A DNA stretch of 64,000 nucleotides from an uncultured Clostridia bacterium (lineage in GTDB: Bacteria > Bacillota > Clostridia > TANB77 > CAG-508): positions 62,001 through 126,000 of the forward strand of contig CAKOVH010000001.1 of the NCBI GenBank assembly GCA_934121885.1. The letters run 5' to 3'. Within the stretch, counting starts at the first letter, position 1. Each line of letters begins with the position of its first letter. Positions 26,852 to 34,553 of the stretch are shown here, in pieces. The notes below the pieces were generated by a model, which worked only from the letters and a program-made list of their open reading frames with translations, did not search any database and was not told the DNA's origin. A program made the position numbers and the translations under genes.

Positions 26852-26935
26852 AAAAAAACACCTAGAATCTTCAAATAGACTCTAGGTTATATGAATGACT
26901 TAGAGCTTCAAAAGTTTTCTAAGTACCGTTCTTTA
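26852..26935 (-). ncRNA. abiF-type structured RNA, copy 2, with terminator
   Basis: Read on the minus strand, this begins about 22 nt after the abi stop with AACGGTA. A 6-bp stem CTTAGA/TCTAAG follows, enclosing AAA-CTT-TTG-AAG-C, then GTCA. A separate terminator stem CCTAGA (26861-26866 complement) / TCTAGG with seven T ends it near 26852. The same element occurs 5' of abi at 27846-27887, with different stem bases but kept pairing. No promoter is seen between abi and this copy, so it is probably the 3' part of the abi transcript. Confidence 0.65.
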
Positions 26936-26952
26936 TTATTATATTTATTTTC

Positions 26953-27828
26953 TTAATTATTATTCATAGGAAATCCCATTATTTTTGTAATGTTATTTAT
27001 TTCAACAGATTTTAATTTTTCTTCCAGTTTTCTAGTTTCTTCGCATATAGAATTATATAATTCCTTATACTGTTCTTTAGTCAATAATTTTTCCATACAT
27101 CTTACTACCATATATAAATTTGTTATATTATCTGATTTTATATAGTTTTCATCTATAAGTTTAAAAGAAAGATAAAACTTACTAGTATAGTTATATAATC
27201 TATCAGAATGTGCCGCCACATTTCTTATGGTTGTTAAGTTTTTTAATATTTGCTTTAATAACTTATCTGATATTTTAAAATATTTTGCAATTGCCTGTCT
27301 ATCACTTTGTTTAAGTACTCCATAATAGCTACTTGCTACACCAAATGTAAGAATTTTAACTAGTACAAATGGTGGAACAAATCCATATTTATCTATATAA
27401 TGAGTTACAGCTGTATGAACATTATAGTCTTTTTCAATTTCATTATTAATCTTTTTTAATAAATTTTCCTTTATATCAGTATTTATACTAGCATCCCAAT
27501 TAGAAGTGTTTAAATAATCTTTCACGCCATATACTTTAGAAATCTGATTTGCCATAATTGATTTTATAACTGTTTCTATTTCTAAACAATATTTTAATAT
27601 TATATTTTTAAGATTTTTATCAAATTCAAATAAAGCATATATATCATCAAATGAAACATTTTCTATATAGTTTCCATTTTTATCTTTAAAAATATTCTTA
27701 TAAGTATTAACAATTGAATAATATGTATATCTTTCAACTTTTTCTAATGCATCCTTTTTATTAGAAATGACTACTCCTTTTGATAATAAATAATTTATTA
27801 GTTCTTCGTTTGATTTATATTCTTTCAT
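26953..27828 (-). CDS. Abi family protein (Abi_2, AbiD/AbiF-like)
   Basis: This 291-aa phage-abortive-infection-type protein starts EYKSNEELINYLLSKGVVI. It has the family's N-terminal YTYYSIVNTYKNIF region, FDKNLKNIILKYCLEIETVI, the central FVPPFVLVKILTFGVASSYY and, near residue 200, TTIRNVAAHSDRLYN. The R-N-x-x-A-H is the R-x4-6-H motif expected of HEPN-type RNases. The start is ATG 27828 (a GTG two codons upstream is possible). It is flanked by two copies of a small structured RNA. By family knowledge, AbiF homologues are RNA-targeting toxins restrained by a noncoding RNA; that role here is inferred. Confidence 0.85.
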   Translation of the reverse strand: MKEYKSNEELINYLLSKGVVISNKKDALEKVERYTYYSIVNTYKNIFKDKNGNYIENVSFDDIYALFEFDKNLKNIILKYCLEIETVIKSIMANQISKVYGVKDYLNTSNWDASINTDIKENLLKKINNEIEKDYNVHTAVTHYIDKYGFVPPFVLVKILTFGVASSYYGVLKQSDRQAIAKYFKISDKLLKQILKNLTTIRNVAAHSDRLYNYTSKFYLSFKLIDENYIKSDNITNLYMVVRCMEKLLTKEQYKELYNSICEETRKLEEKLKSVEINNITKIMGFPMNNN

Positions 27829-27845
27829 TAGCACTCTTTATATAT

Positions 27846-27887
27846 AAAAAATGACCCAAGGCTTCGAAAGTTTCTTGGATACCGCTC
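27846..27887 (-). ncRNA. abiF-type structured RNA, copy 1
   Basis: A 42-nt element on the minus strand has a predicted 5' end at 27887 set by its own promoter. The order is GAGCGGTA, a 6-bp stem TCCAAG/CTTGGG (one G-T pair) enclosing AAA-CTT-TCG-AAG-C, GTCA, then six T at 27846-27851, so it can end there as a terminator. The abi start codon lies 18 nt further on. Compared with copy 2, loop and flanks are nearly identical. The six stem pairs have almost all been replaced by other complementary pairs, which is direct covariation evidence for an RNA. Confidence 0.75.
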
Positions 27888-27893
27888 ATATAT

Positions 27894-27922
27894 ATATTAG
27901 CATATTTTCAAAGTCGTTTCAA
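27894..27922 (-). promoter_or_regulatory. sigma-A promoter of the abi RNA / abi gene
   Basis: On the minus strand, -35 TTGAAA (27917-27922), a 17-nt spacer and extended -10 TGCTAATAT (-10 at 27894-27899). Transcription should start about 7 nt on, at the first base of the RNA element. Confidence 0.75.
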
Positions 27923-27939
27923 GTATTTTTCAAAAAAAG

Positions 27940-27968
27940 TTGAAATTTTATGTAAAATATGATAACAT
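27940..27968 (+). promoter_or_regulatory. probable promoter of the 28053 gene
   Basis: -35 TTGAAA (27940-27945) and a weaker -10 TAACAT preceded by TGA (27963-27968) are 17 nt apart. It diverges from the abi promoter 18 nt away. Confidence 0.5.
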
Positions 27969-28008
27969 ATAAATGTAAGTATTGTTTAGAAACCAATAAG
28001 TCAAACAA

Positions 28009-28031
28009 CTTGGAGGTTTCTAACCTCCAAG
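28009..28031 (+). promoter_or_regulatory. 5' leader hairpin with decoy Shine-Dalgarno
   Basis: CTTGGAGG (28009-28016) pairs with CCTCCAAG (28024-28031). The true ribosome site GGAGG lies 9 nt later. The same design precedes the gene at 10684-11220. Confidence 0.5.
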
Positions 28032-28052
28032 AAAATTTAAGGAGGTAATCAA

Positions 28053-28487
28053 ATGTTTAAAGTATCAATCCCTAAAATTTCCGATGAGGAGATGAAAAAA
28101 CGGTACGAACAAATCAAGCCAGTTATCACGGTAAATGGTAAACTGCACTATTTCAGAGAGTTTACTTTTAAGGAACTCAGTGGCATCAGCTATCTGTGGA
28201 ACCGTGATGAAGATGTGAGAGAAGAAGTTTGCGAGGGCGAACTTGAAGTTTTGGAAGGCAGAGATTTCGTCTGCTTGCATGTTTATGGTTATAATGGACT
28301 TTTCAAGCCGAGCGTAGGCGAAGTTCTTTCCCAAATTAAGGAATACGATCTTCCTTTTGTCAAGGCATTCGAAATCATTGAAAGTCCTCAAACAGCAAGC
28401 GACTTTTACAAAGACAGCTTCACATCTATCGCATTCGACAACGGCTATTATGTTTCAACCGTGAGATTGTACAGTGCAAAAAGGTGA
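28053..28487 (+). CDS. unknown soluble protein, GC-richer single-gene unit
   Basis: This 144-aa protein starts MFKVSIPKISDEEMKKRYEQ with AAGGAGG about 8 nt upstream. It has no membrane helix and no family I recognise. The segment WNRDEDVREEVCEGELEVLEG is acidic and the C-terminus (SIAFDNGYYVSTVRLYSAKR) is probably beta. GC is about 42% in the first lines, against below 30% nearby, and it uses a CGG arginine codon at KKRYE. It is monocistronic with its own promoter, leader hairpin and terminator, and is oriented away from abi. A phage or plasmid origin is plausible but unproven. Confidence 0.7.
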   Translation: MFKVSIPKISDEEMKKRYEQIKPVITVNGKLHYFREFTFKELSGISYLWNRDEDVREEVCEGELEVLEGRDFVCLHVYGYNGLFKPSVGEVLSQIKEYDLPFVKAFEIIESPQTASDFYKDSFTSIAFDNGYYVSTVRLYSAKR

Positions 28488-28494
28488 TACAGGC

Positions 28495-28525
28495 AATAGG
28501 TGTAGTTTATAACTGCACCTATTTT
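28495..28525 (+). terminator. terminator of the 28053 gene
   Basis: AATAGGTGTAG and CTGCACCTATT pair with one mismatch around TTTATAA. TTTTG follows. Confidence 0.75.
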
Positions 28526-28531
28526 GCTCTT

Positions 28532-29238
28532 CTAAATATTTTCTTTGCAAGCTTTAGGATTTACAGAATTAAATAAATATAATGCCACTTGATTTTGTTC
28601 CTCTTTTGTCATTTTCATAATTTTAGCCATTGTAAACATTATAAGATGATATTTTGCAAAATTTATTAAAGTAGTTCTATATTCTTCATCAATTTTCTTT
28701 AGTAAATTATCAAAATATTTATGCATTCTAGGTTTATCATACTTTAATTTAGTACAATTGCTATTACTCATACATATTGCAAGTCTTAATTTATTTATTA
28801 AATCCATATCATTTATCATATCTATCAAATATTTTACTTTATCATTCCAAAAGTCCATATCTCCAAGTTCTATTATTATTTCACACGCAATATCATTTTG
28901 AGATTCACATACTTTAGTAAAGTAATCATCTATTTTCTATCGTTTCTAGTTTGCTTATTGTTATATTCAATTCTAGCTTGTTCAAATTCGTCTAAATATA
29001 CTTGTTTAACATCATTTACAATATCACTTGTCCCATATATTGTTCTAATTAGTTCTGTTTGATTATCATAATCTCTTAAATTGTGTTTATTCACATCTGA
29101 TAAATCTTTTGCATTTTGAATTGCATTATTAGCTAAAGAAGTAGTGCCAGATACATTTTCTTTTGCAACTTTCTTTGCTAATTTACTTTTGTTTTTATCA
29201 CTACCCAAGTGAAAAGAATATGCTAATTCTTGCTCCAT
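28532..29238 (-). pseudogene. frameshifted mobilization/plasmid-recombination-like gene
   Basis: The first frame (28930-29238, good AAAGGAGG site) encodes MEQELAYSFHLGSDKNKSKL, then HNLRDYDNQTELIRTIYGTS and EFEQARIEYNNKQTRNDRK before a TAG. Adding one A to the A-run at about 28926 restores the frame into IDDYFTKVCESQNDIACEII-IELGDMDFW and the 108-aa frame ending at 28532. HNLR-x-Y, a long helix and the RNDRKIDDYF stretch resemble plasmid recombination (Pre/Mob-type) proteins. The catalytic C-terminal part expected of a relaxase is missing. It lies just downstream of a hairpin cluster that could be its transfer origin. Moderate certainty on the family. Confidence 0.5.
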
Positions 29239-29270
29239 AAAAAACCTCCTTTGAAATTTCTTCGTAGCAC

Positions 29271-29444
29271 AGGACTTCGTCTTGACGGAAGTCCTAACCC
29301 CCTATATGTTATGACATGCTATCATAACATGGGGGCTCTGCGAGGCAATAAATTTTCTCCCACAGGGATAAAATTTATTCAAATTAACTCGTTACAAAAT
29401 TTATATTTGCTAATTGCAAATACAAATTTGTTCTCGTTAATTTG
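29271..29444. repeat. cluster of inverted repeats, oriT- or replication-origin-like
   Basis: Four hairpins follow each other. AGGACTTCGTC pairs with GACGGAAGTCCT (29271-29295). CCCCCTATATGTTATGA pairs imperfectly with TCATAACATGGGGG (29298-29335). AATAAATTTT pairs with AAAATTTATT (29347-29379). A large cruciform has arms CAAATTAAC/GTTAATTTG with inner AAATTTATATTTGC / GCAAATACAAATTT (29380-29444). The cluster sits directly upstream of the mobilization-like gene. No protein is encoded. A nicking site cannot be identified by eye. Confidence 0.5.
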
Positions 29445-29485
29445 TTGTTGCAACATAGTAGATTATTTTTATATAGTTGCAACAA

Positions 29486-30250
29486 TTATTCTGCTTTTTC
29501 TTCGCAGGATTTTACTGGCTTAACACCTACTGAAATAGGTATAGGCTCTTTTGTATAAATTACACTTGTATTTGTTTCATCTGGTATATAGTCAAATGCT
29601 GTATCAATTTCTTGCATTTGGAATTTATCTTCTTCATTGATGTAAAGTATTCCAAATTTATAAGTTTCCATTTTATTATCTGGATCAAGTTTGTAATAAT
29701 CTTTTAAAGGGAATACTCTTACAATAGCAGAATTATCTTCAGCAAAGTTGAACTAGAACATCTGCTTATCAACATAGTAGGTCGCTTCTGTATAATGAAC
29801 ATCATAATACTGTCTTAATCTCATTATTATTTTGCCGACTTCTTCCTCTGGTAGATAATTACTAAATCTAACACTACCAAGTACATTACCTAATATCATT
29901 GGTTTAGTAGTATCAATATAACCATTATCATATAATTCCTGACAAGGTTTGCAAATTGAGTCTCTAAAATTGATTTGTGTTACAAAAACTTCACTACCAA
30001 CTAAAGCAAGTTCTATATCATCAACATATTTCATTATAAGTTCTGATTGTTCTTGCCTTGTATAATCTTTCCACGTTTTAGTTCTTGCTTGATATTCTTT
30101 TTCTAGTTTTACTTTATTGATAAAGTCAATATCTCTTTTTAGTAAAATATCTTTTGGTGTAAATTTTAGTTCTTCAGTACAATCAGTAGTTGCTAGTTTG
30201 TTCTGTAATTCTTCAATAGCATTTTCAACTATTTTCTTTTCTTCGTTCAA
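29486..30250 (-). pseudogene. unknown accessory gene interrupted by an in-frame TAG
   Basis: A TTG start at 30250 with GGAGG about 8 nt upstream opens a 165-codon frame (MNEEKKIVENAIEELQNKLA) ending YYVDKQMF at a TAG (29753-29755). The same frame continues without any other stop as FNFAEDNSAIVRVFPLKDYY to the TGA/TAA at 29486. The full product would be about 254 aa. A possible metal site CKPCQELYDNGY lies near residue 113. I do not recognise the family. It belongs to the mobile-type patch with the mobilization-like gene. Either a recent nonsense mutation or readthrough would explain the layout. Confidence 0.55.
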
Positions 30251-30271
30251 TTTTCAAACCTCCAATCTAAC

Positions 30272-30314
30272 AAAAAAGAGACATCAAAGTACACTAGTAC
30301 TACTGACATCTCTT
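30272..30314 (-). terminator. terminator or attenuator ahead of the 30250 gene
   Basis: On the minus strand AAGAGATGTCA pairs with TGATGTCTCTT (two G-T pairs) around a 17-nt loop containing a nested AGTAC/GTACT. Six T follow. It lies 22 nt before the start of the next gene, within the same direction of transcription. Confidence 0.6.
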
Positions 30315-30462
30315 AAATTCATTTACATAAACTAAAATATAATAATGCAATATAATATAATTTTTTCAAAGTACTCATAGTTATATAGCTCTTAACAGAC
30401 AGCTATACATAATTTATTGTCTATATTATATCACGATTTAAAGAAATGTCAAATATTTACAT

Positions 30463-30732
30463 TTATATTTTTTTCAAATATTCTTCTAACTCTGACAATT
30501 TAATCTTTTTAGTCAAGTTAGAAATATACACATCATTTGAATAATTGAAAACTAAGAAAGTAATATTTTTGATAATTACTCTATGTGGCTCAATATATGT
30601 AAGATTAGTTTTTTCTAATTTTCTAATGCTACCATTAATAAAGGTAGGAGTAACTTTAGAAAACTCACATATAAACTCTAGTCTTTGTTTTAGACATTCC
30701 TCAAATTCTAGTTCTTGCTTAATTATCTTCAT
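30463..30732 (-). CDS. unknown 89-aa protein of the accessory patch
   Basis: A small basic protein starts MKIIKQELEFEECLKQRLEF (ATG 30732, AAAGGA about 11 nt upstream) and ends KIKLSELEEYLKKI. It looks mixed helix-strand, has no membrane segment and no family I know. The neighbours are a tRNA-Gly upstream and, after a terminator-like hairpin, the interrupted gene. It is probably part of the same integrated remnant. Confidence 0.5.
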   Translation of the reverse strand: MKIIKQELEFEECLKQRLEFICEFSKVTPTFINGSIRKLEKTNLTYIEPHRVIIKNITFLVFNYSNDVYISNLTKKIKLSELEEYLKKI

Positions 30733-30782
30733 TTTTCGCACCATCCTTTCCTTATAGAATTAGGATGATTTTTTGCAAAAGA

Positions 30783-30813
30783 AAAAATCAACCATTTTAC
30801 TGATTGATTTTTG
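30783..30813 (-). terminator. terminator of the tRNA-Gly at 30854
   Basis: On the minus strand AAAAATCAATCA and TGGTTGATTTTTT pair across a short AT loop, with T-rich end. It lies about 40 nt after the tRNA. Confidence 0.6.
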
Positions 30814-30853
30814 TATCTATCTGTTCTATAAAAAGTTCGAACAGATACTTCGT

Positions 30854-30927
<74 letters not shown>

Positions 30928-30939
30928 ATTCTTAATTTA

Positions 30940-30968
30940 AGTATATCATTTTATACGCAATTAGTAAA
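30940..30968 (-). promoter_or_regulatory. promoter of the tRNA-Gly at 30854
   Basis: On the minus strand, -35 TTTACT (30963-30968) and -10 TATACT (30940-30945) with a 17-nt spacer. Confidence 0.55.
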
Positions 30969-31004
30969 GTTTTAATATCATTTTTAGAAAATGATATTAA
31001 AACC
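30967..31004 (-). terminator. terminator behind the multi-HTH gene
   Basis: GTTTTAATATCATTTT pairs perfectly with AAAATGATATTAAAAC around a 3-4 nt loop. It overlaps the -35 of the tRNA-Gly promoter, leaving little insulation between the two units. Confidence 0.6.
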
Positions 31005-31065
31005 TTCCAATTCTGTAAATTGTAATAATTAGAACTATAATTTTATTTATTATTAACCATGTTAC

Positions 31066-32808
31066 CTACCTATCTTCTAATTGCTCTAAAAACTTGTTCT
31101 TCTTAATTTTATGAGTTATTTTTTCCTTTACCAATATATTAAATTCTCTTAGAGGTTCTCCATATTCTGTATCTCCATATAACATAATTAATTTATTTAT
31201 ATACTTGTTTATTTCTTCATAATTTCCCAATCTAATATATTGTGAAATCACTAATCTCAAGTTTTCCTTTGTTAATAGTTTATCATTTATAATTATAAAC
31301 ATTCCTAACATTTTTATGTCTGAATCTTGCAAACTATTACCATATTTTACTTCTTCTTTTGCTAGTTCAAAAAAAGCTGTTCTTGATGTAACTTTCTCAG
31401 AATCATTATCATTCTCATTTTTTGCTCTTCCTCTCGTTTCAGAAAATACTACTTTTCTTTTGTTTCTATATTCTAAAACCTGTTTTTTTGAAATATTTCT
31501 ATCTTTCAATATTTTATTTTGTCTTTTATATACAAATTCTCGTGTTAAATCTAAATATATAGATATTTCTGATGGTGTAGCACCTTTTTTTATTAAATCA
31601 TAGATTTGATCATCCAGTTCATTATACCTTTCCTCTTTAATTCTCTGTTTATTTTTTTCGTGTTCCTCATCAAAACTTTCTCTTGAAATTTTTCCTATAG
31701 ATATAAGATAATTCTTCATTCTTCTTACACGGCTTTCTGTAGCATATCCAGTTTCATCAGATTCTATAATTTGTTTTACTGTTAACCCCATTTTCATCCC
31801 ATTTAAAACTAATTCTTCAAATTCAAGATTATCACTATCCTGAGATATTGCTTGTTCTATTTCCTCATCAGTTATTCTTTGTTCCTTCTTTAACTTTGCT
31901 ATCATTCTAGAAAGATATGCTACATTAAACTCGCTCTTTTGAACTAAAATATCTCTTGGTCTAAACCCTCTTTTTAAGTAGTCAATAACCTCATCCTCAT
32001 CACTTTTTATCTTTCTTTCTCTTGCTTCTTTTATTTGTTCTGAATTAATTGCATTTACAATCTTTAAATTATTTATAACTTTCAATAATTCATCTTGAGA
32101 TATCTCCATTTCTTTTGCAATAAAAGAATATGTATATCCTTTTAATAAATAAGATAATACTTTATTTTCTTTTTCAGAAAGTTTCAAATTTGGATTATTA
32201 ATAGAACTCCTTCGTTTTCTTTTAACAGTCTTACTAGATCTCTTTACCATTTCTTCATACCTTCCAGTAGCTATCCAGTATATCAAAGCTTCGGATACAT
32301 TATATTTTCTAGCAATTTCTGCATTAGTATATTTTTCACTTTTGATATCTTCTAAGATAGCTTCATTTCTAGTTTCTGCATTTTCTTTATTTTTGTTTTT
32401 TTGATTCACTATCTCGGTTTTATCTATTTGCCCTTCTTCTATTAACTCTTTAATATACCTGTTTATGGTAGTACTCGGAATATTCAATTCTTTCATTAAT
32501 TCTATAGCTGTTTTTCCGCTTTTTAGTCCATTAAGGACTTTTGTTTTTCTTTCTTTTCTCTCAATATCTTTTTTATTTACTTTTTTAGAAGTTCTTTTCT
32601 CTATTGCACTTTTTCTAGCTTCATCGATTTCTTCTTGTGTAACCAAATTATTAGCAATTAATTCTTTCTTTAGCTCACAAATATATTGCTTTGATCTACC
32701 AAGTTGTCGTGCAATTTCAGCCTGTGAAATTCCTTTTTTTAACATTTCAATAGTATCTCTTCTATCTAATTCCTTCTCCTCTTCTGTAAAACGATTAACT
32801 ATTGCCAT
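31066..32808 (-). CDS. large protein with about seven tandem helix-turn-helix repeats
   Basis: This 580-aa soluble, highly charged protein has a unit of roughly 60-70 residues repeated about seven times: a leading helix, x-LKKG, a helix-turn-helix and a trailing charged helix. Examples are KKGISQAEIARQLGRSKQYI, KSGKTAIELMKELNIPSTTI, SEKYTNAEIARKYNVSEALI, LKGYTYSFIAKEMEISQDEL, KRGFRPRDILVQKSEFNVAY, KMGLTVKQIIESDETGYATE and KKGATPSEISIYLDLTREFV. The last 130 residues are helical without HTH pattern. Several HTH units look like sigma-region-4 or Hin-type DNA readers. A multivalent DNA-binding role is inferred. I know no named family for it. It lies between the two tRNA-Gly genes. Confidence 0.7.
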   Translation of the reverse strand: MAIVNRFTEEEKELDRRDTIEMLKKGISQAEIARQLGRSKQYICELKKELIANNLVTQEEIDEARKSAIEKRTSKKVNKKDIERKERKTKVLNGLKSGKTAIELMKELNIPSTTINRYIKELIEEGQIDKTEIVNQKNKNKENAETRNEAILEDIKSEKYTNAEIARKYNVSEALIYWIATGRYEEMVKRSSKTVKRKRRSSINNPNLKLSEKENKVLSYLLKGYTYSFIAKEMEISQDELLKVINNLKIVNAINSEQIKEARERKIKSDEDEVIDYLKRGFRPRDILVQKSEFNVAYLSRMIAKLKKEQRITDEEIEQAISQDSDNLEFEELVLNGMKMGLTVKQIIESDETGYATESRVRRMKNYLISIGKISRESFDEEHEKNKQRIKEERYNELDDQIYDLIKKGATPSEISIYLDLTREFVYKRQNKILKDRNISKKQVLEYRNKRKVVFSETRGRAKNENDNDSEKVTSRTAFFELAKEEVKYGNSLQDSDIKMLGMFIIINDKLLTKENLRLVISQYIRLGNYEEINKYINKLIMLYGDTEYGEPLREFNILVKEKITHKIKKNKFLEQLEDR

Positions 32809-33005
32809 TTATTTTCCCCACATTCCAGTTATAAATTATTTATAATTTACATAGTATTATAGTTTTCAAATACAATTTTAAACAACGGATTAAGAACCCT
32901 AACGCTCTTTCTATAACTATTATATATGAAAGATTATTATATTTCAATGGAAGTATGGAAAATTTATCTAAATATAGCTTAGCTAAAATAGATTTGTATT
33001 ATTAT

Positions 33006-33048
33006 AAAAAATAGGATTAAATTATTAATAATTTAATCCTATTTTTTA
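33006..33048 (-). terminator. terminator of the tRNA-Gly at 33050
   Basis: A long AT-rich palindrome, AAAATAGGATTAAATTATT and its complement around AAT, ends in a T-run on both strands. It starts 2 nt after the CCA end. Confidence 0.85.
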
Positions 33049-33049
33049 T

Positions 33050-33123
<74 letters not shown>

Positions 33124-33143
33124 ATTTCCGTGGAACAGTTATT

Positions 33144-33172
33144 ATTATAACCGCTCCACTTTATTTTGTCAA
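33144..33172 (-). promoter_or_regulatory. sigma-A promoter of the tRNA-Gly at 33050
   Basis: On the minus strand, perfect -35 TTGACA (33167-33172) and perfect -10 TATAAT (33144-33149), spacer 17 nt. Confidence 0.9.
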
Positions 33173-33210
33173 TAGTTTTTTTGAACTTTTTTTATTTTTT
33201 TACAATTTCT

Positions 33211-34533
33211 TTATGCGCTTGTTGTTCCTGTACTTTTCGAACTTGTTTTTCTTTTTGCAATTGGCTTTTTCTTTGCAACATCACGATTATTATTAATTAT
33301 AATCTTTGGAGGCTCTCCTGAACTTACAGTTTCCTTAGTTATAATACATTTTTCAATTTTAGGATTAGATGGAATTTCATACATAATATCTCTCATAATT
33401 TCTTCAATAATTGAACGAAGTCCTCTAGCTCCTGTTTTTCTTTCTATTGCTTTATCAACTATTAATCCTAATGCTTCATCTTCAAATTCTAGTTCCACAT
33501 TATCCATTGCAAATAATTTTTTATATTGCTTAACAAGTGCATTTTTAGGTTTTGTAACAATATCTATTAATGCTTGTTTGTCAAGTTCTTCAAGAGTTGC
33601 TATAATAGGAAGTCTTCCTACAAATTCTGGAATCAAACCAAATTTTAATAAATCTTGTGGTAATAATTGTTCAAATACTTTGTATTTGTCAATTTCTTTA
33701 TTACTTTCAATTGTTGCACCAAATCCAATTGATTTTTTTCCTATTCTATCTTTTACTATTTTTTCTAGTCCTTCAAAAGCTCCACCACATATAAATAGTA
33801 TATTTGATGTATCAATTTGAATAAACTCTTGATGGGGATGTTTTCTTCCTCCTTGTGGTGGTACTGATGCAACAGTTCCTTCAACAATTTTAAGTAATGC
33901 TTGTTGAACACCTTCACCACTAACATCTCTTGTTATAGATGGATTTTCAGATTTTCTTGAAATTTTATCAATTTCATCTATATAGATAATTCCTCTTTCA
34001 GCTTTTTCAACATCATAATCAGCTGCTTGAATTAATTTTAATAATATATTTTCTACATCTTCTCCTACATATCCAGCTTCAGTTAGTGTAGTTGCATCTG
34101 CGATTGCAAAAGGTACTTCAAGAATTTTTGCAAGTGTTTGCGCAAGTAAGGTCTTACCACATCCTGTAGGTCCTAATAGCAATACATTACTCTTTTGTAT
34201 TTCGACATCATCATCACTTTGTTCCTTCTCATTACTTATACGTTTGTAATGATTATATACTGCAACTGATAATGTCTTTTTTGCTTCTTCTTGCCCTATC
34301 ACATATGTGTCTAATACAGCTTTAATTTCTGCTGGACTAGGCAATACTGCATCTTCATTTAATGTATAAGTAAGTTCTGTATCTTCATATAAGTCATCTT
34401 CTATAATATTTGAACATACTTTTACACATTCATTACAAATATACACACCTGGTCCTGCTATAATTCTGTCAACTCCATCTTGTGATTTTCCACAAAAAGA
34501 ACATTTTACACTTTTTTCTTTGTTAGTTGCCAT
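33211..34533 (-). CDS. clpX: ATP-dependent Clp protease ATP-binding subunit ClpX
   Basis: This 440-aa AAA+ unfoldase feeds tagged proteins to ClpP. The N-terminal zinc finger has cysteines 11, 14, 33 and 36 (CSFCG, CNECV). Walker A is GPTGCGKTLLAQ near 119, Walker B IIYIDEIDKI, pore loop GYVGED, sensor 2 KTGARGLRSI, and the IGF-type loop SIGFGA that docks on ClpP. A basic, low-complexity C-tail (KKKPIAKRKTSSKSTGTTSA) extends beyond the usual end. It follows clpP by 20 nt in the tig-clpP-clpX order, so it belongs to that operon. Confidence 0.97.
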   Translation of the reverse strand: MATNKEKSVKCSFCGKSQDGVDRIIAGPGVYICNECVKVCSNIIEDDLYEDTELTYTLNEDAVLPSPAEIKAVLDTYVIGQEEAKKTLSVAVYNHYKRISNEKEQSDDDVEIQKSNVLLLGPTGCGKTLLAQTLAKILEVPFAIADATTLTEAGYVGEDVENILLKLIQAADYDVEKAERGIIYIDEIDKISRKSENPSITRDVSGEGVQQALLKIVEGTVASVPPQGGRKHPHQEFIQIDTSNILFICGGAFEGLEKIVKDRIGKKSIGFGATIESNKEIDKYKVFEQLLPQDLLKFGLIPEFVGRLPIIATLEELDKQALIDIVTKPKNALVKQYKKLFAMDNVELEFEDEALGLIVDKAIERKTGARGLRSIIEEIMRDIMYEIPSNPKIEKCIITKETVSSGEPPKIIINNNRDVAKKKPIAKRKTSSKSTGTTSA

Positions 34534-34553
34534 TTCTTTCTCCTTTTATAATT

